Part shown: in pieces, positions 1 to 8,459 of the stretch
Layout of the letters: each line of letters begins with the position of its first letter
Position numbering within the stretch: position 1 is the first letter of the stretch
NCBI GenBank assembly: GCA_036927565.1
Contig: JAYESD010000001.1
Span: forward strand, 9,982,001 to 10,046,000
DNA: 64,000 bases
Direction of reading: 5' to 3'
From: Tuctoria greenei
Taxonomy: Eukaryota > Streptophyta > Magnoliopsida > Poales > Poaceae
The notes under the pieces: generated by a model
Told to the model about the DNA's origin: nothing
What the model saw: the letters and a program-made list of their open reading frames with translations, nothing else
Database searches by the model: none
Made by a program: the position numbers and the translations under genes

Positions 1-738
1 CATCGATCACAAGGTAACATTGTGAGGCATAAAAGCTCTAAGGATGAGCTTCACCACCTCGTGATCGTTCCACTTTTTACTTCCATATGCTCGAACCTTG
101 TTGATGAGAGTCTTCAACCGGTTGTACATGTCTTGCAGCGACTCATCTTCTTCTATAGCGAATCTTCCCAATTCGCCTTCGATCATTTCGATCTTCGCCT
201 CTCACACATGACGATCGCCTTCATGTGCAATTTTCAACGTGTCCCATATTTCCTTTGCAATCTCGAGTCCATCCACCTTGATGAACTCATCCCGACTTAA
301 TGATGATGTGATGACCGCTGCAGCTTGAGCATTCTGATGAATTGCTTGCTCTTGGCTTGGTGTGAGCTCTTCATCGTCGTCTGGGATATCTATACCTGTG
401 CACACTATATGCCACAAGCTGGGGTTAAGTTAGATTAAATGCATTTTCATGTTTTGCCTCCACATTGAGTAATCATTGTCATCAAAGTGTGGGGCTTTTC
501 CTAGAGGAATAGACAAATAATGGCCATTGTTAGAATTTAGACGATCGTAGTTGTCCTCGATCTTCATTTTCCCTTTGGAGAGGGATTTATTCCTTAGGAG
601 CGCCTTGAGTTCAAGTGTCTCCTCATCGTCATCCTCGAAGTCCTGAATGGCATCGAGGAGCTTCTCCAATTTTTGAGCCTTTTCATCTTCAACCTTCTCT
701 TGGTTGAGGCTCTTGTGCACATCCTTCATGTCTGACAT
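1..738 (-). pseudogene. gag: C0 gag (Copia capsid protein), N-terminal part, broken
   Basis: The ATG at 738 lies about 40 bases past the primer binding site. The N-terminus is charged and coiled-coil-like (EKVEDEKAQKLEKLLDAI), followed by the Copia gag start domain (FDDNDYSMWRQNMKMHL) and a UBN2-type capsid region (AKEIWDTLKIAHEGDRHV). The same frame continues to the window edge with VEEDES/DMYNRLK-like sequence. Two in-frame stops break it: TAA at 430-432, after MHLI, and TGA at 202-204, where an Arg is normal in this family. Gag would form the cytoplasmic virus-like particle. This copy cannot make a full protein without readthrough. Protease, integrase and RT lie beyond the left edge. Confidence 0.85.
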
Positions 739-776
739 TTTCTCTTCGAGCGATTAGTCTCCTTTTGAAGAAACTT

Positions 777-788
777 GCTCTGATACCA
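777..788 (-). promoter_or_regulatory. C0 primer binding site (tRNA-iMet type)
   Basis: On the minus strand TGGTATCAGAGC lies two bases inside the LTR end. This is the standard plant site complementary to the 3' end of initiator methionine tRNA, which primes minus-strand DNA synthesis. Confidence 0.9.
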
Positions 789-1553
789 ATTGAATGTGGC
801 CTAGAGGGACGTGAATAGGCCATTTTTATTTTTAGTCAGAACCTGCAACACTCAGCAACTTGATCAAATACCGAGAAATCGGACAAGTCCGATAGTGTGC
901 GGACTAGTCCGGTGTGTGCAGACTAGATTGATCAAGTTAGATCAATGATCTCAATCTAAGTACTCTATGTAGCGGAAATTAAGATGTAACTAGAGTACGT
1001 TGCTTCAATTAAACTTAGTTAAGTACAAGGTAATCTTTAGTTTCAAGGTTTTAACGTAAGATATGCAAGATCAAGTAAACCCTAGAATGTGATATGAAAA
1101 CTAAGAACAAGATTGACACAAGATTTTATCCCGTGATTCGGTTCCCACAGAGGCAACCTACATCCACGTTGAGGAGCCCACGAAAGGATCGGGTCTTCAC
1201 CAACCCTAACCTCGTCGAATCGCCACAAAGGCCAATTCTCTTCCACTATCACAAAGGGGTAAGATAACTGTGTTCAAGGGGCCTTCTCACAAGTTGAGGG
1301 CTCCCCAAGATTACAAATTAAAACACCACCAAGATACACTCGTAAGATATGCAATGAAACAACATGAGTGTGCGAGAGAATCAAACTCAAAAGCTAAAAC
1401 ATGAAGAATCGTGTCTCTCCTTTGATCTAGAGTTGATCCACATAAATTTGGTCTTTCTTTCATTGGATTGTGTGGAGAGACGTGTTTTCTAGGCTCTTGG
1501 AGGGTGCGATGGCGCAGGGAGTCAAGAGATATCATAGTTAGGCCGTGCACCTC

Positions 1554-1561
1554 TATTTATA
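1554..1561 (-). promoter_or_regulatory. C0 LTR TATA-like box
   Basis: On the minus strand TATAAATA is followed about 10 bases later by GGTGCACGGC. It sits about 820 bases into the LTR, which would put U3 at 2382-1562 and the transcript start shortly left of 1550. Confidence 0.5.
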
Positions 1562-1599
1562 CTAGGGTTTCCAAGGGTTACCGTTAGGGTTTTGAAAGT

Positions 1600-2133
1600 T
1601 GGACTAGTCCATGGTGGACTTCGGACTGGTCCGGTGTGTGGCATGTCGGAAACCCTAAGTTCCCCAAAATATCGGACTTGTCCGGCCTGGGGCGAACTAG
1701 TTCGTTTTTGTCTCTAGAAATGTTCTAACTAGTCCGACACATATCAGACTAGTCCGATGGTGGTGAAACCCTTAGTGAATTGGGGACAAGTACGCACTTG
1801 GTGGATTTGTCTGATTTTAGTTAGAGGGTTTTTCGGACTAATCCGGGCATATATCGGTCTTGTCTGATTTGGGTCAGAAGGATATCAGACTAGTCTGTGG
1901 TGATATCAGACTTGTCCGATTTTGTGAAAAGCTGTGAAGTGTTGAGGACTAGTCCGCACTGGGCAGGACTAGTACGATCTTAGTCAGAAAGACATCGGAC
2001 TAATCCGTGGTGATATCGGACTAGTCCGGTCTGTGTAAACCTGGATTGTGCAGACAAGTCCGCACTGGGAGGACTTGTTCGATTCTGAACAGAGGGATTA
2101 TCGGACTAGTCCGAGGTATATCAGATTAGTCCG
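1600..2133. repeat. Paired-palindrome array in U3 of the C0 LTR
   Basis: Copies of a 12-bp palindrome, best form CGGACTAGTCCG, occur in pairs. Starts: 1600/1622, 1673/1693, about 1725/1745, 1834/1855, 1886/1907, 1945/1965, 1996/2017, 2051/2070 and 2102/2122. Within-pair spacing is 19-22 bp, mostly 20-21. From 1834 on the pairs recur every 51-59 bp. Many copies have one or two substitutions (GACAAGTC, GACTTGTC, GACTAATC). The same geometry occurs in the G1 LTR. Confidence 0.85.
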
Positions 2134-2382
2134 GGCCTGTATGAATTTGTGCAGTGAATGAGTTTTATTGTGCTTGAGCTCTTGGGGTGTGTTTCTCCAA
2201 CACACTCCATACACAATGATCTATTCATCTCTTGAGCTCTTTTCCATATAGATCCTAATTCTCCTTTCTTTTTGCGCTTTCTTCATAATTTCATTAAAAC
2301 CTGCGCTCATCTCAACAATGTGGTTAGGATCTCATTTGTTTGTCATAAATCAACCAAAACCCAAAAGGTATGCCTAGATACA

Positions 2383-3893
2383 CTTTCACTAACCAATCCC
2401 AAGAGCAAGACAAGTGTCCTTGAAGCATATTGATCCAGTTTTTAAAGTAAATGTTTTGTTTGCAAAACTGCATGCTTGTGTCAATTTGATTGGAATCCTA
2501 TGATAGGAAGTTTACTAGCGTTGTTTGACCACTCTTGTCACTTGGAATTTATGGTAGAGATTCGGGATGTTTTTTTTACCTTTTTGCTACGCTTAATTAA
2601 TTGGGATGAGAAAACAACTATACCATTAATTATACATTGATGAGATTTTGGTTATTATGAACTGGTTAATATGATATGGTAATGGGTGATCTAAGCAAGC
2701 CTTTTATGTGGATGGGTTGGATGTTATGGTGGTTTGCTTGCTTTAGATCTCAGGACCGGTTCATGCGAGAATAAGTCAGGACTATAGTGCCACCACGAGG
2801 CCAAGTATGGGTGCGGCGTAGCTGATTAATTAGGGTTTTGCCAGTGCTATTCGGACCATTAAGGATGCTCGGGGAAGGGGTAGTCGGGTTGGGTTTGTTG
2901 ATGATTGGTGGGACTACCCTGGGATCCGAATGGCTCAAGAGGGGGCCCTTGGTTGAAGATGTGCTCTGTAGGAGACATCGCCACCGATGAAACCTCAGTG
3001 GGGTTTAAATAGTCTAGTAATCCCTTTGTAAAGGCTATTTTGTGATCTCTTGGCCACACACCAATGGAAGTGTGAGACAGCATAATAGAGGTTCTAGTCA
3101 CTATAATGTGATGAAATCACAAACACGTGAGTAAAGTAGTACAAACTGTGCAGTCCAATAAAACTATCATGATAGCCGTGCTCCCGGTTATGAGCACCTG
3201 GACAACTTCCATGATTAGAGGGAACTTGGAATTTGGGATGGTTTGATAATGGTTATGGTTATGGTTGACAACATGGTTATGGCTGCATAATGGATTAATT
3301 CTGGTATGGATATGGTTATTGGTAATGAGAAGTCTGGAATTTGGATGATGATAATAAATATGGACTGATATTATGATGATTACATGGTTTATGATGGGTT
3401 TATTTCACATCTATATAATATATTGCTTTTCAAATGTTTTAATGTACTTTTCAGCAATTAGCCTTTATTCATTGTCGTCATTTGTTAAGCTACATGTCAT
3501 ACTTTCCATATTTGTTGAGTACGACATGTACTTACCCTTGCAATACCCCCAGCAAAAGTTGCAGGTCAAGATTAGGAGTATAACGATGATAATGCAGAGT
3601 TATAGGCCGTGTCTACCGTCAGCTTTGCCTGTGGAGTGTTGGAGCTGCGCTATCCCTTTTGCTTAGTTTACTAAGTTTAGTTTATTTCCGCTGCATTAGT
3701 TGAAATTTGTCATTAATAATTATTAGAGCTTGTATTCGAGAATATTATGAATTGTGTAATAAAAGTGGTTAATTAATTCTGTTCTGTGGTTATTTTCTGT
3801 ATACTCTTTTGTGAATGCACTCGTGTATGTGTGTTGAACGTCCTGGGCACACATATGCGCTCACTTAATTCATTTTCGGAATCGGGTGTCACA
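2383..3893 (+). repeat. L0: G1-family LTR, 3' part, plus strand
   Basis: Matches the G1 LTR at 5640-8464 in reverse orientation, from the region CTAATCAAGCCCAAGAGC to the end CGGGTGTCACA. The 5' part is displaced by C0. What follows 3893 has no primer binding site, so this is a solo or 3' LTR rather than a 5' LTR. It holds an AT-rich stretch with repeated GGTTATGG around 3245-3375. I see no gene in it. Confidence 0.85.
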
Positions 3894-4299
3894 TCGGTGC
3901 AATTACCAATAATTTTTGCATTATCCCTATTCCAGAGTGACCTAAGCGTGAATGGCAGGTCTTGAATGTATCTACATTCTGGAAAATCATCTTGTATGCA
4001 ACATATGGGAGTTAAGAGGATGGTGCGCCTTGTCCCTGTCAAGGATTGAAGATATCGGCTTCCCTAGACGCATGGCACGGCGCACGCCTAATGTCAGGTA
4101 CCGCTGCGACCAATCGCATCAGAGTGAAGACGTCGCAAGCCTATCCCACTCCGCCAAGTGGGTAGCTTACAGCGATAGAGACAGATGGACAAGACATCTC
4201 CTGCCAATGTCATCAACGGCGCATGGGCTACTAACGACGCAGGCGGTAAGACGGCGAGTCTTGAAGACCACAGTCAGAGCAAGCTTACGAAAGAAGTCT
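3894..4299. other. Unassigned intergenic stretch between L0 and a Tat-like LTR fragment
   Basis: Mixed sequence without similarity to the other elements here that I can see. Minus strand 4042-3895 reads as an open frame rich in Cys and aromatic residues (CCIQDDFPECRYIQDL, LRSLWNRDNAKIIGNC), which looks more protein-like than most chance frames, but I do not recognise it. It may be the start of the LTR fragment to its right or a scrap of another element. Confidence 0.4.
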
Positions 4300-4625
4300 T
4301 AGATCTTTAGTATAAGATCGCCCTGGGACCACCTGTAGGGCCCCGAGACCCCACCTGTAAGGCATCTGACCTTGTCTATAAAAGGCCCGGACCGCCACTG
4401 TTACAAGGATCCCCACATCGAACATCACACACACACACATACTAGCAATGCCATCACCGTGGAGTAGGGTGTTACGCTCCATGCGACCCAAACCACGTAG
4501 AAACCACTGTCTCATACATCCATCCGCTAGAACACTTGATTGAGGCATAAGCTCCGCCGAACAAAGAACCTTCACGGTTTGCTACTTAGCAGATTCGGGG
4601 GAAGTGTCGCTCTAACACTTCGGCA
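4300..4625 (+). repeat. T0: Tat-type LTR fragment
   Basis: Contains TATAAAA at 4377-4383 and, about 85 bases on, GTGGAGTAGGGTGTTACGCT followed by CCAAACCACGTAGAAA. The T1 and T2 LTRs have the same arrangement after their TATA boxes (GTGGAGTAGGGTATTACGCT, CCGAACCACGTAAA). This block is therefore R/U5 sequence of a related but diverged Tat LTR. Its left limit is uncertain. The Cassandra array begins at about 4626. A short CA run lies near 4428-4440. Confidence 0.65.
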
Positions 4626-4726
4626 GGTACGTATGCCATTACTAAACGTATGGACGTGGCCAAGAGGGGACATTCCTGGCTTGGGAGTTGACTGACGAGG
4701 ACGTTGGTCTTCTATGGGGGATGGAT

Positions 4727-5011
4727 TGTGACATACATCCTAACTCAAGGCTTAATAGGATTGATAGAATACTCATACCACCAAGGTATACCTTCTTTTC
4801 TAAGAGCCCACCTGCAAAGAACTCTGAGGTTAAGTGTGCTTGGCCCGAAGCAATTTACGGATGGGTGACCGACTGGGAAGTCTTTCTGGGTGCGCACGAG
4901 TGAGAACAAAATGCACAGGAAAGACTAGTGTTAGTCTGTGGGGCTAGTCTGTGATCCTAGAGAGCTGCCAGAAGTAACGACCACCAGGATCGTAGTGGTT
5001 GGGGTATTACA
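4727..5011 (+). repeat. Cassandra LTR, first copy, with 5S-like segment
   Basis: Begins TGTGACATAC and ends GGTATTACA. The 5S-derived part runs from about 4772 (CATACCACCAAGG) to about 4890. It includes a box A/IE-like stretch (GAGGTTAAGTGTGCTTGG, about 4826-4843) and a box C-like stretch (GGATGGGTGACC, then GGGAAGTC, 4859-4882). The middle of normal 5S rRNA is replaced by unrelated bases, so this is not a working 5S gene. The pol III promoter boxes are largely kept. Confidence 0.85.
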
Positions 5012-5014
5012 AAA

Positions 5015-5026
5015 TGGTATCAGAGC
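5015..5026 (+). promoter_or_regulatory. Cassandra primer binding site
   Basis: TGGTATCAGAGC three bases past the LTR, complementary to initiator-Met tRNA. Confidence 0.85.
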
Positions 5027-5206
5027 TAGGTTCAAGGTTGCATAGGTGGGTACGGGTCAAAGACATGGGTACGTACGCATGAGTCCTCTATGAGGGAAAC
5101 AGTATGGTATGTATGCCAGTACTGAACGTATGGACGTGTCTAAGAGGGGACGTTCCTGGCTTGGGAGTTGACCGACGAGGACGTCGGTCTTCCAAGGGGG
5201 GTGGAT

Positions 5207-5468
5207 TGTGACATCCTGACTCAAGGCTTAATAGGATTGATAGAACTCATACCACCAAGGTATACCTTCTTTTCCGAGAGCCCACCTGCAAATAACTTTG
5301 AGGTTAAGCGTGTTTGGCCCAGAGCAATTTACGGATGGGTGACCGACCGGGAAGTCTTCCCGAGTGCGCACAAGTGAGGACAAAATGTGAGTCTGTGGGG
5401 CTAGTTTGTGATCCTAGAGAGCTGCCAGAAGTAACGACCGCCAGGCCGGTAGTGGTTGGGGTGTTATA
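5207..5468 (+). repeat. Cassandra LTR, second copy, with 5S-like segment
   Basis: Begins TGTGACATCC just after the polypurine tract CCAAGGGGGGTGGAT and ends GGTGTTATA. It matches the first LTR apart from scattered substitutions and two short indels. The box A-like stretch is near 5300-5317 (GAGGTTAAGCGTGTTTGG) and the box C-like stretch near 5333-5354. A left target duplication cannot be checked because the left end is a truncated array. Confidence 0.85.
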
Positions 5469-5639
5469 AGCATCCAACTCCGGCAACTCCCATGGGGCCT
5501 GCCGTCGACGTCTCCACGACAATGGGGGACAATGCCGGAGCATCCAACTCTGGCACCTCCCAAGGGGCCTACCGTCAATGTATCCACGACGATGGTGGAT
5601 GACACCGGAGCATCCAGCTCCAGCACCTCCCAAGGGGCC
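5469..5639. repeat. 70-bp tandem repeats (2.4 units), Tat 3'-region type
   Basis: The block AGCATCCAACTCCGGCA recurs at 5469, 5539 and 5609, an exact 70-bp period, each followed by ACCTCCCAAGGGGCCT and CCGTCGACG-like sequence. The third unit is cut at 5639 by the G1 LTR. The content resembles the repeats between integrase and antisense ORF in T1 and T2, so this is probably the same region of another Tat element, possibly T3. Confidence 0.75.
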
Positions 5640-7822
5640 TGTGACACCCGGTTCCGAAAATGAACCAAGTGAACGCATATGTGTGCCCTGGACGTTCAAC
5701 ACACATACACGAGTGCAATCACAAAAGGATATACAAAAAATTACCACAAGACCAGATTAATTAACCACTTTTATTACAGAATTCAAAATATCCTCAAATA
5801 CAAGCTCTATTGAATATTAATGACAAGTTTGAACTAATGCAGCGGAAATAAACTAAACTGAGCAAACTAAGCAGCTAAGCAAATAGAGTATAGCGCAACT
5901 CCAACCACACCACAGGCAAAGCTGATGGCAGACACGACCTAGAACTCCACATTATCATTGATATACTCCCAATCCTGATCTACAACTGTTGGTGGGGGAA
6001 TTGCAAGGGTGAGTACATGACGTACTCAGCAAGTGTGGAAAGTATGACATGTAGCTAATTCAAATGACGAATATAATAATGGCTAAGTGCTGAAAATTAC
6101 ATTAAAACATTTGAAAAGCAATATGTTATATGTGTGTGAAATAAACCCATCATAAACCATAACTATTAACATAGTACCAATCCATATTCCATATCCATCA
6201 TCCATTATACTAGATTTCTCCATTACCATATCCAATATCATAATTCGGTTCATAACCAGCCATGACCATATTATAACCATAACCAGTACCAAACCATCCA
6301 AAATCCCATGTTTTCCCCTAATCATGTGAGAGTCCATGTTGCTCATAACCGGTAGCACGGCTATCATGATAGTTTTAAGACACTAGGTTGTACTACTTTA
6401 CCCACGTGTTTGTGATTTCATCACCTTTTAGTGACTAGAATCTCTATTATGCTTTCTCACACTTCCTTAGGTGTGTGGCCAAGAGATCACAATACAACAT
6501 TTACAAAGGGACTACTAGCATGTATGGACCCACTGAGGTTTCACCGGTGGTGATATCTCCAACTGAGCACATCTTCAACCAAGGGCCCCCCTCTTGTGCC
6601 ATTCTGATTCTAGGGAGTCCTGCCAACCATATCCAAACCCAATCCGACTCGCCTTCCCTGGTGCGCCAAATGATGCGCTCAATACTAGCGATACCCTAAT
6701 TAATCAGCTACGTCGCACCCATACTTAGCCTTGTGGTGGCACAATAAGTCTTGGATGGTCGCTCCACGAACCGGTCCTTAGATCTAAAGCAAGCGAAACC
6801 ACCACATCTTCCAACCCATCCACATACCATGCTTGCTTAGATCACCCATTACCATGTCATATTAACCAGTTCATATTAACCATAATCTCATTAATGCATA
6901 AACAATTGATACAGTTGTTTTCTTATCCCAATTAATTAAGCGAAGCAAAAAGGTAAAAAGCCCTTCCCGACTCTCTACCATAAATTCCAGGTGACAAAGT
7001 TGGTTAAACAAAGCTAGTAAACTTATGATAGGGTTCCCATCAAATTGACACAAGCATGCAGTTTTACAAACAAAACATTTATTGTCAAAAACAAGATCAA
7101 TATGTTCAAGGACACTTGCCTTGCTCTTGGGCTTGATTAGGATCAAAGACTTCAAATTCTTAGTGCTGGAGATTCTTCGCGTCACTCTCTAGCGCAAATT
7201 CGTCTAATCCGCGCAATAAACATACAAGACAATAATCATAATCAATAAGTGCACATATATTACTCAATATGACATGACATGCATGATTAGTGCAAATGCA
7301 AGGTAAAACTAGTTAATGAGTTATTAATGATGTTTACTATCTAGTTCTAATAGTTTTTAACAAGTTTGAACAGGTTTGAAATTGATTCAAAACAATTTAG
7401 ATTTAATTCAACAGGAAACAGATTGCAAAATCGGACAAGTCTGCTTGGGACCGGACTAGTCCGCCCTTTGCAGGAACAACGAATTAGGGTTTTCTAGATC
7501 GACGTGAATTTGGAGAATTGGGGTTGAATTCACGTGAGAAAAAGGAAGTAGAAGGTGTACTAGGTGTTTAGAACTCCAAAGAATCAAGAGTTTTGGAGGC
7601 AACACTTGGATCTTGAAGATCTAGGGTTGATGAAGAACTTGAAGGTGGATTGTTGATGGAGAACGAAAACTTGATGAAAATTTTGGCCCTCTTTCGTTTC
7701 CTCCTCTTCTTCTTCTTGCTTGGGATCTCCTTCTCCCTCCTTGGTGGTGGCTCTCCACGAACTAGGGTTTGGGTGGACTTCAATTGAGGCAAAATGATGT
7801 TAAGTCAAGGGGTGGGGTTGTT

Positions 7823-7829
7823 TATATAA
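7823..7829 (-). promoter_or_regulatory. G1 LTR TATA box
   Basis: TATATAA on the minus strand, followed by ACAACCCCACCCC. The same block is kept in E2 (48761-48768) and in the inverted part of L1 (50557-50564). It sits about 635 bases into the LTR and marks the likely core promoter. Confidence 0.7.
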
Positions 7830-7997
7830 GGGTGGAGGCTAGAATTTGATGGAATTTAAGTTTAAGGTGCGTAGAGGCCAGTTTGGGGTCCCACGTTGGC
7901 TCCAAAAAGAGTTAGACACGACGTCCTTAGGCCCACTTAATTGTAAAACCCAAAAACACGTCGTGAAACAAAAGATCAACTCAGAGTCGCAATTTAT

Positions 7998-8334
7998 CGG
8001 ACTAGTCCAAAGTTAGACAGAGAGATATCGGACAAGTACAGACTATATCGGACAAGTCCGAACTTGGTCAGAGGAAAAACAGACAAGTTCGGCCAAAACC
8101 GGACAAGTCCGATTTTAGTTAGAGAGAAAACGGACAAGTCCGCTGGAATACCGGACAAGTCCAGGGACTTAGCAGAATTTCCAAGGAATTGGAATACCAG
8201 ACTAGTCCGCAATGGACTGGACAAGTCCAAAACTATCGAGAGGCATAAACCGTAATAGTCCGCACAAAAACGGACATGTCCGATGGAGGTCAGAGAGAAA
8301 TCGGACTAGTCCGCACCAAAAACGAACTAGTCCG
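7998..8334. repeat. Paired-palindrome array in U3 of the G1 LTR
   Basis: 12-bp palindromes of the CGGACTAGTCCG/CGGACAAGTCCG type start at 7998, 8029, 8049, 8080, 8100, 8131, 8152, 8198, 8218, 8251, 8271, 8302 and 8323. Within pairs the spacing is 20 or 21 bp. Pairs start at 8029, 8080, 8131, 8198, 8251 and 8302, a 51-53 bp period with one longer step. Spacers often contain (T)CAGAGAGA. Extra copies occur near 7433 and 7453, downstream of the TATA box. The E2 copy keeps the same spacing (48222/48242, 48273/48294). Confidence 0.88.
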
Positions 8335-8459
8335 CACTCCCCAGAATTCTTAAGTGTGGTTTTAGGTTAAATTCATTTTAAAATCATTCCTTTTTATGTG
8401 ACTTAATTTTAAACATGTGTTAGAATGTATGCAATGCATGATGGATGAAAATGAGGGTG

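Larger units (their letters stand above)
1..2382 (-). mobile_element. C0: Copia LTR retrotransposon (SIRE/Maximus-like), 5' part, cut by window edge
   Basis: Reading leftward on the minus strand, a 1.6-kb LTR (2382 to 791) is followed by an initiator-Met-type primer binding site and a gag frame that runs off the left edge. The LTR begins TGTATCTAGG and ends TTCA. Its right end abuts L0, an LTR of family G1, at a point where L0 aligns with other G1 LTR copies (CTTTCACTAACC against CTTTGATCCTAATC), so C0 inserted into L0. The far target duplication lies outside the window. The lineage call rests on the gag type and LTR length and is inference. Confidence 0.85.
791..2382 (-). repeat. C0 5' LTR
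   Basis: About 1,592 bp, bounded by TG...CA. The inner end is fixed by the primer binding site and the outer end by the return of L0 sequence at 2383. The LTR has a TATA-like box (1554-1561) and, upstream of it in the LTR sense, an array of palindromes (separate entry). A further palindrome pair sits near the inner end at 880-911. The partner LTR is outside the window, so age cannot be judged. Confidence 0.8.
4626..5468 (+). mobile_element. Cassandra-type TRIM, tandem (internal-LTR-internal-LTR)
   Basis: Two direct LTRs of about 285 and 262 bp (4727-5011 and 5207-5468) flank a 195-bp internal region with an initiator-Met primer binding site and no ORF. Each LTR carries a 5S-rRNA-derived block, the hallmark of Cassandra terminal-repeat retrotransposons in miniature. 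Bases 4626-4726, left of the first LTR, repeat the right half of the internal region (about 5104-5206), including its polypurine tract. This is therefore a truncated tandem array that once had at least one more LTR on the left. Cassandra elements are non-autonomous and depend on other elements for their proteins. Confidence 0.85.

Noticed and set aside
4428..4440. CA microsatellite
   Set aside because: Only about six units inside an LTR fragment; not notable alone.
4772..4890. Possible 5S rRNA gene
   Set aside because: The middle of 5S is replaced and the block lies inside a TRIM LTR present twice with a primer binding site between. Cassandra explains it.
5304..5747. Frames around the 70-bp repeats and Cassandra right end
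   Set aside because: They cross three unrelated repeat units and have no family motif.
7568..7792. 74-codon open stretch in the G1 LTR with a KKKKRRKRKR run, also open at 50593-50817
   Set aside because: It begins at TTG with no upstream ATG in frame, and in E2 the matching region is in another frame. More likely leader sequence than a gene.
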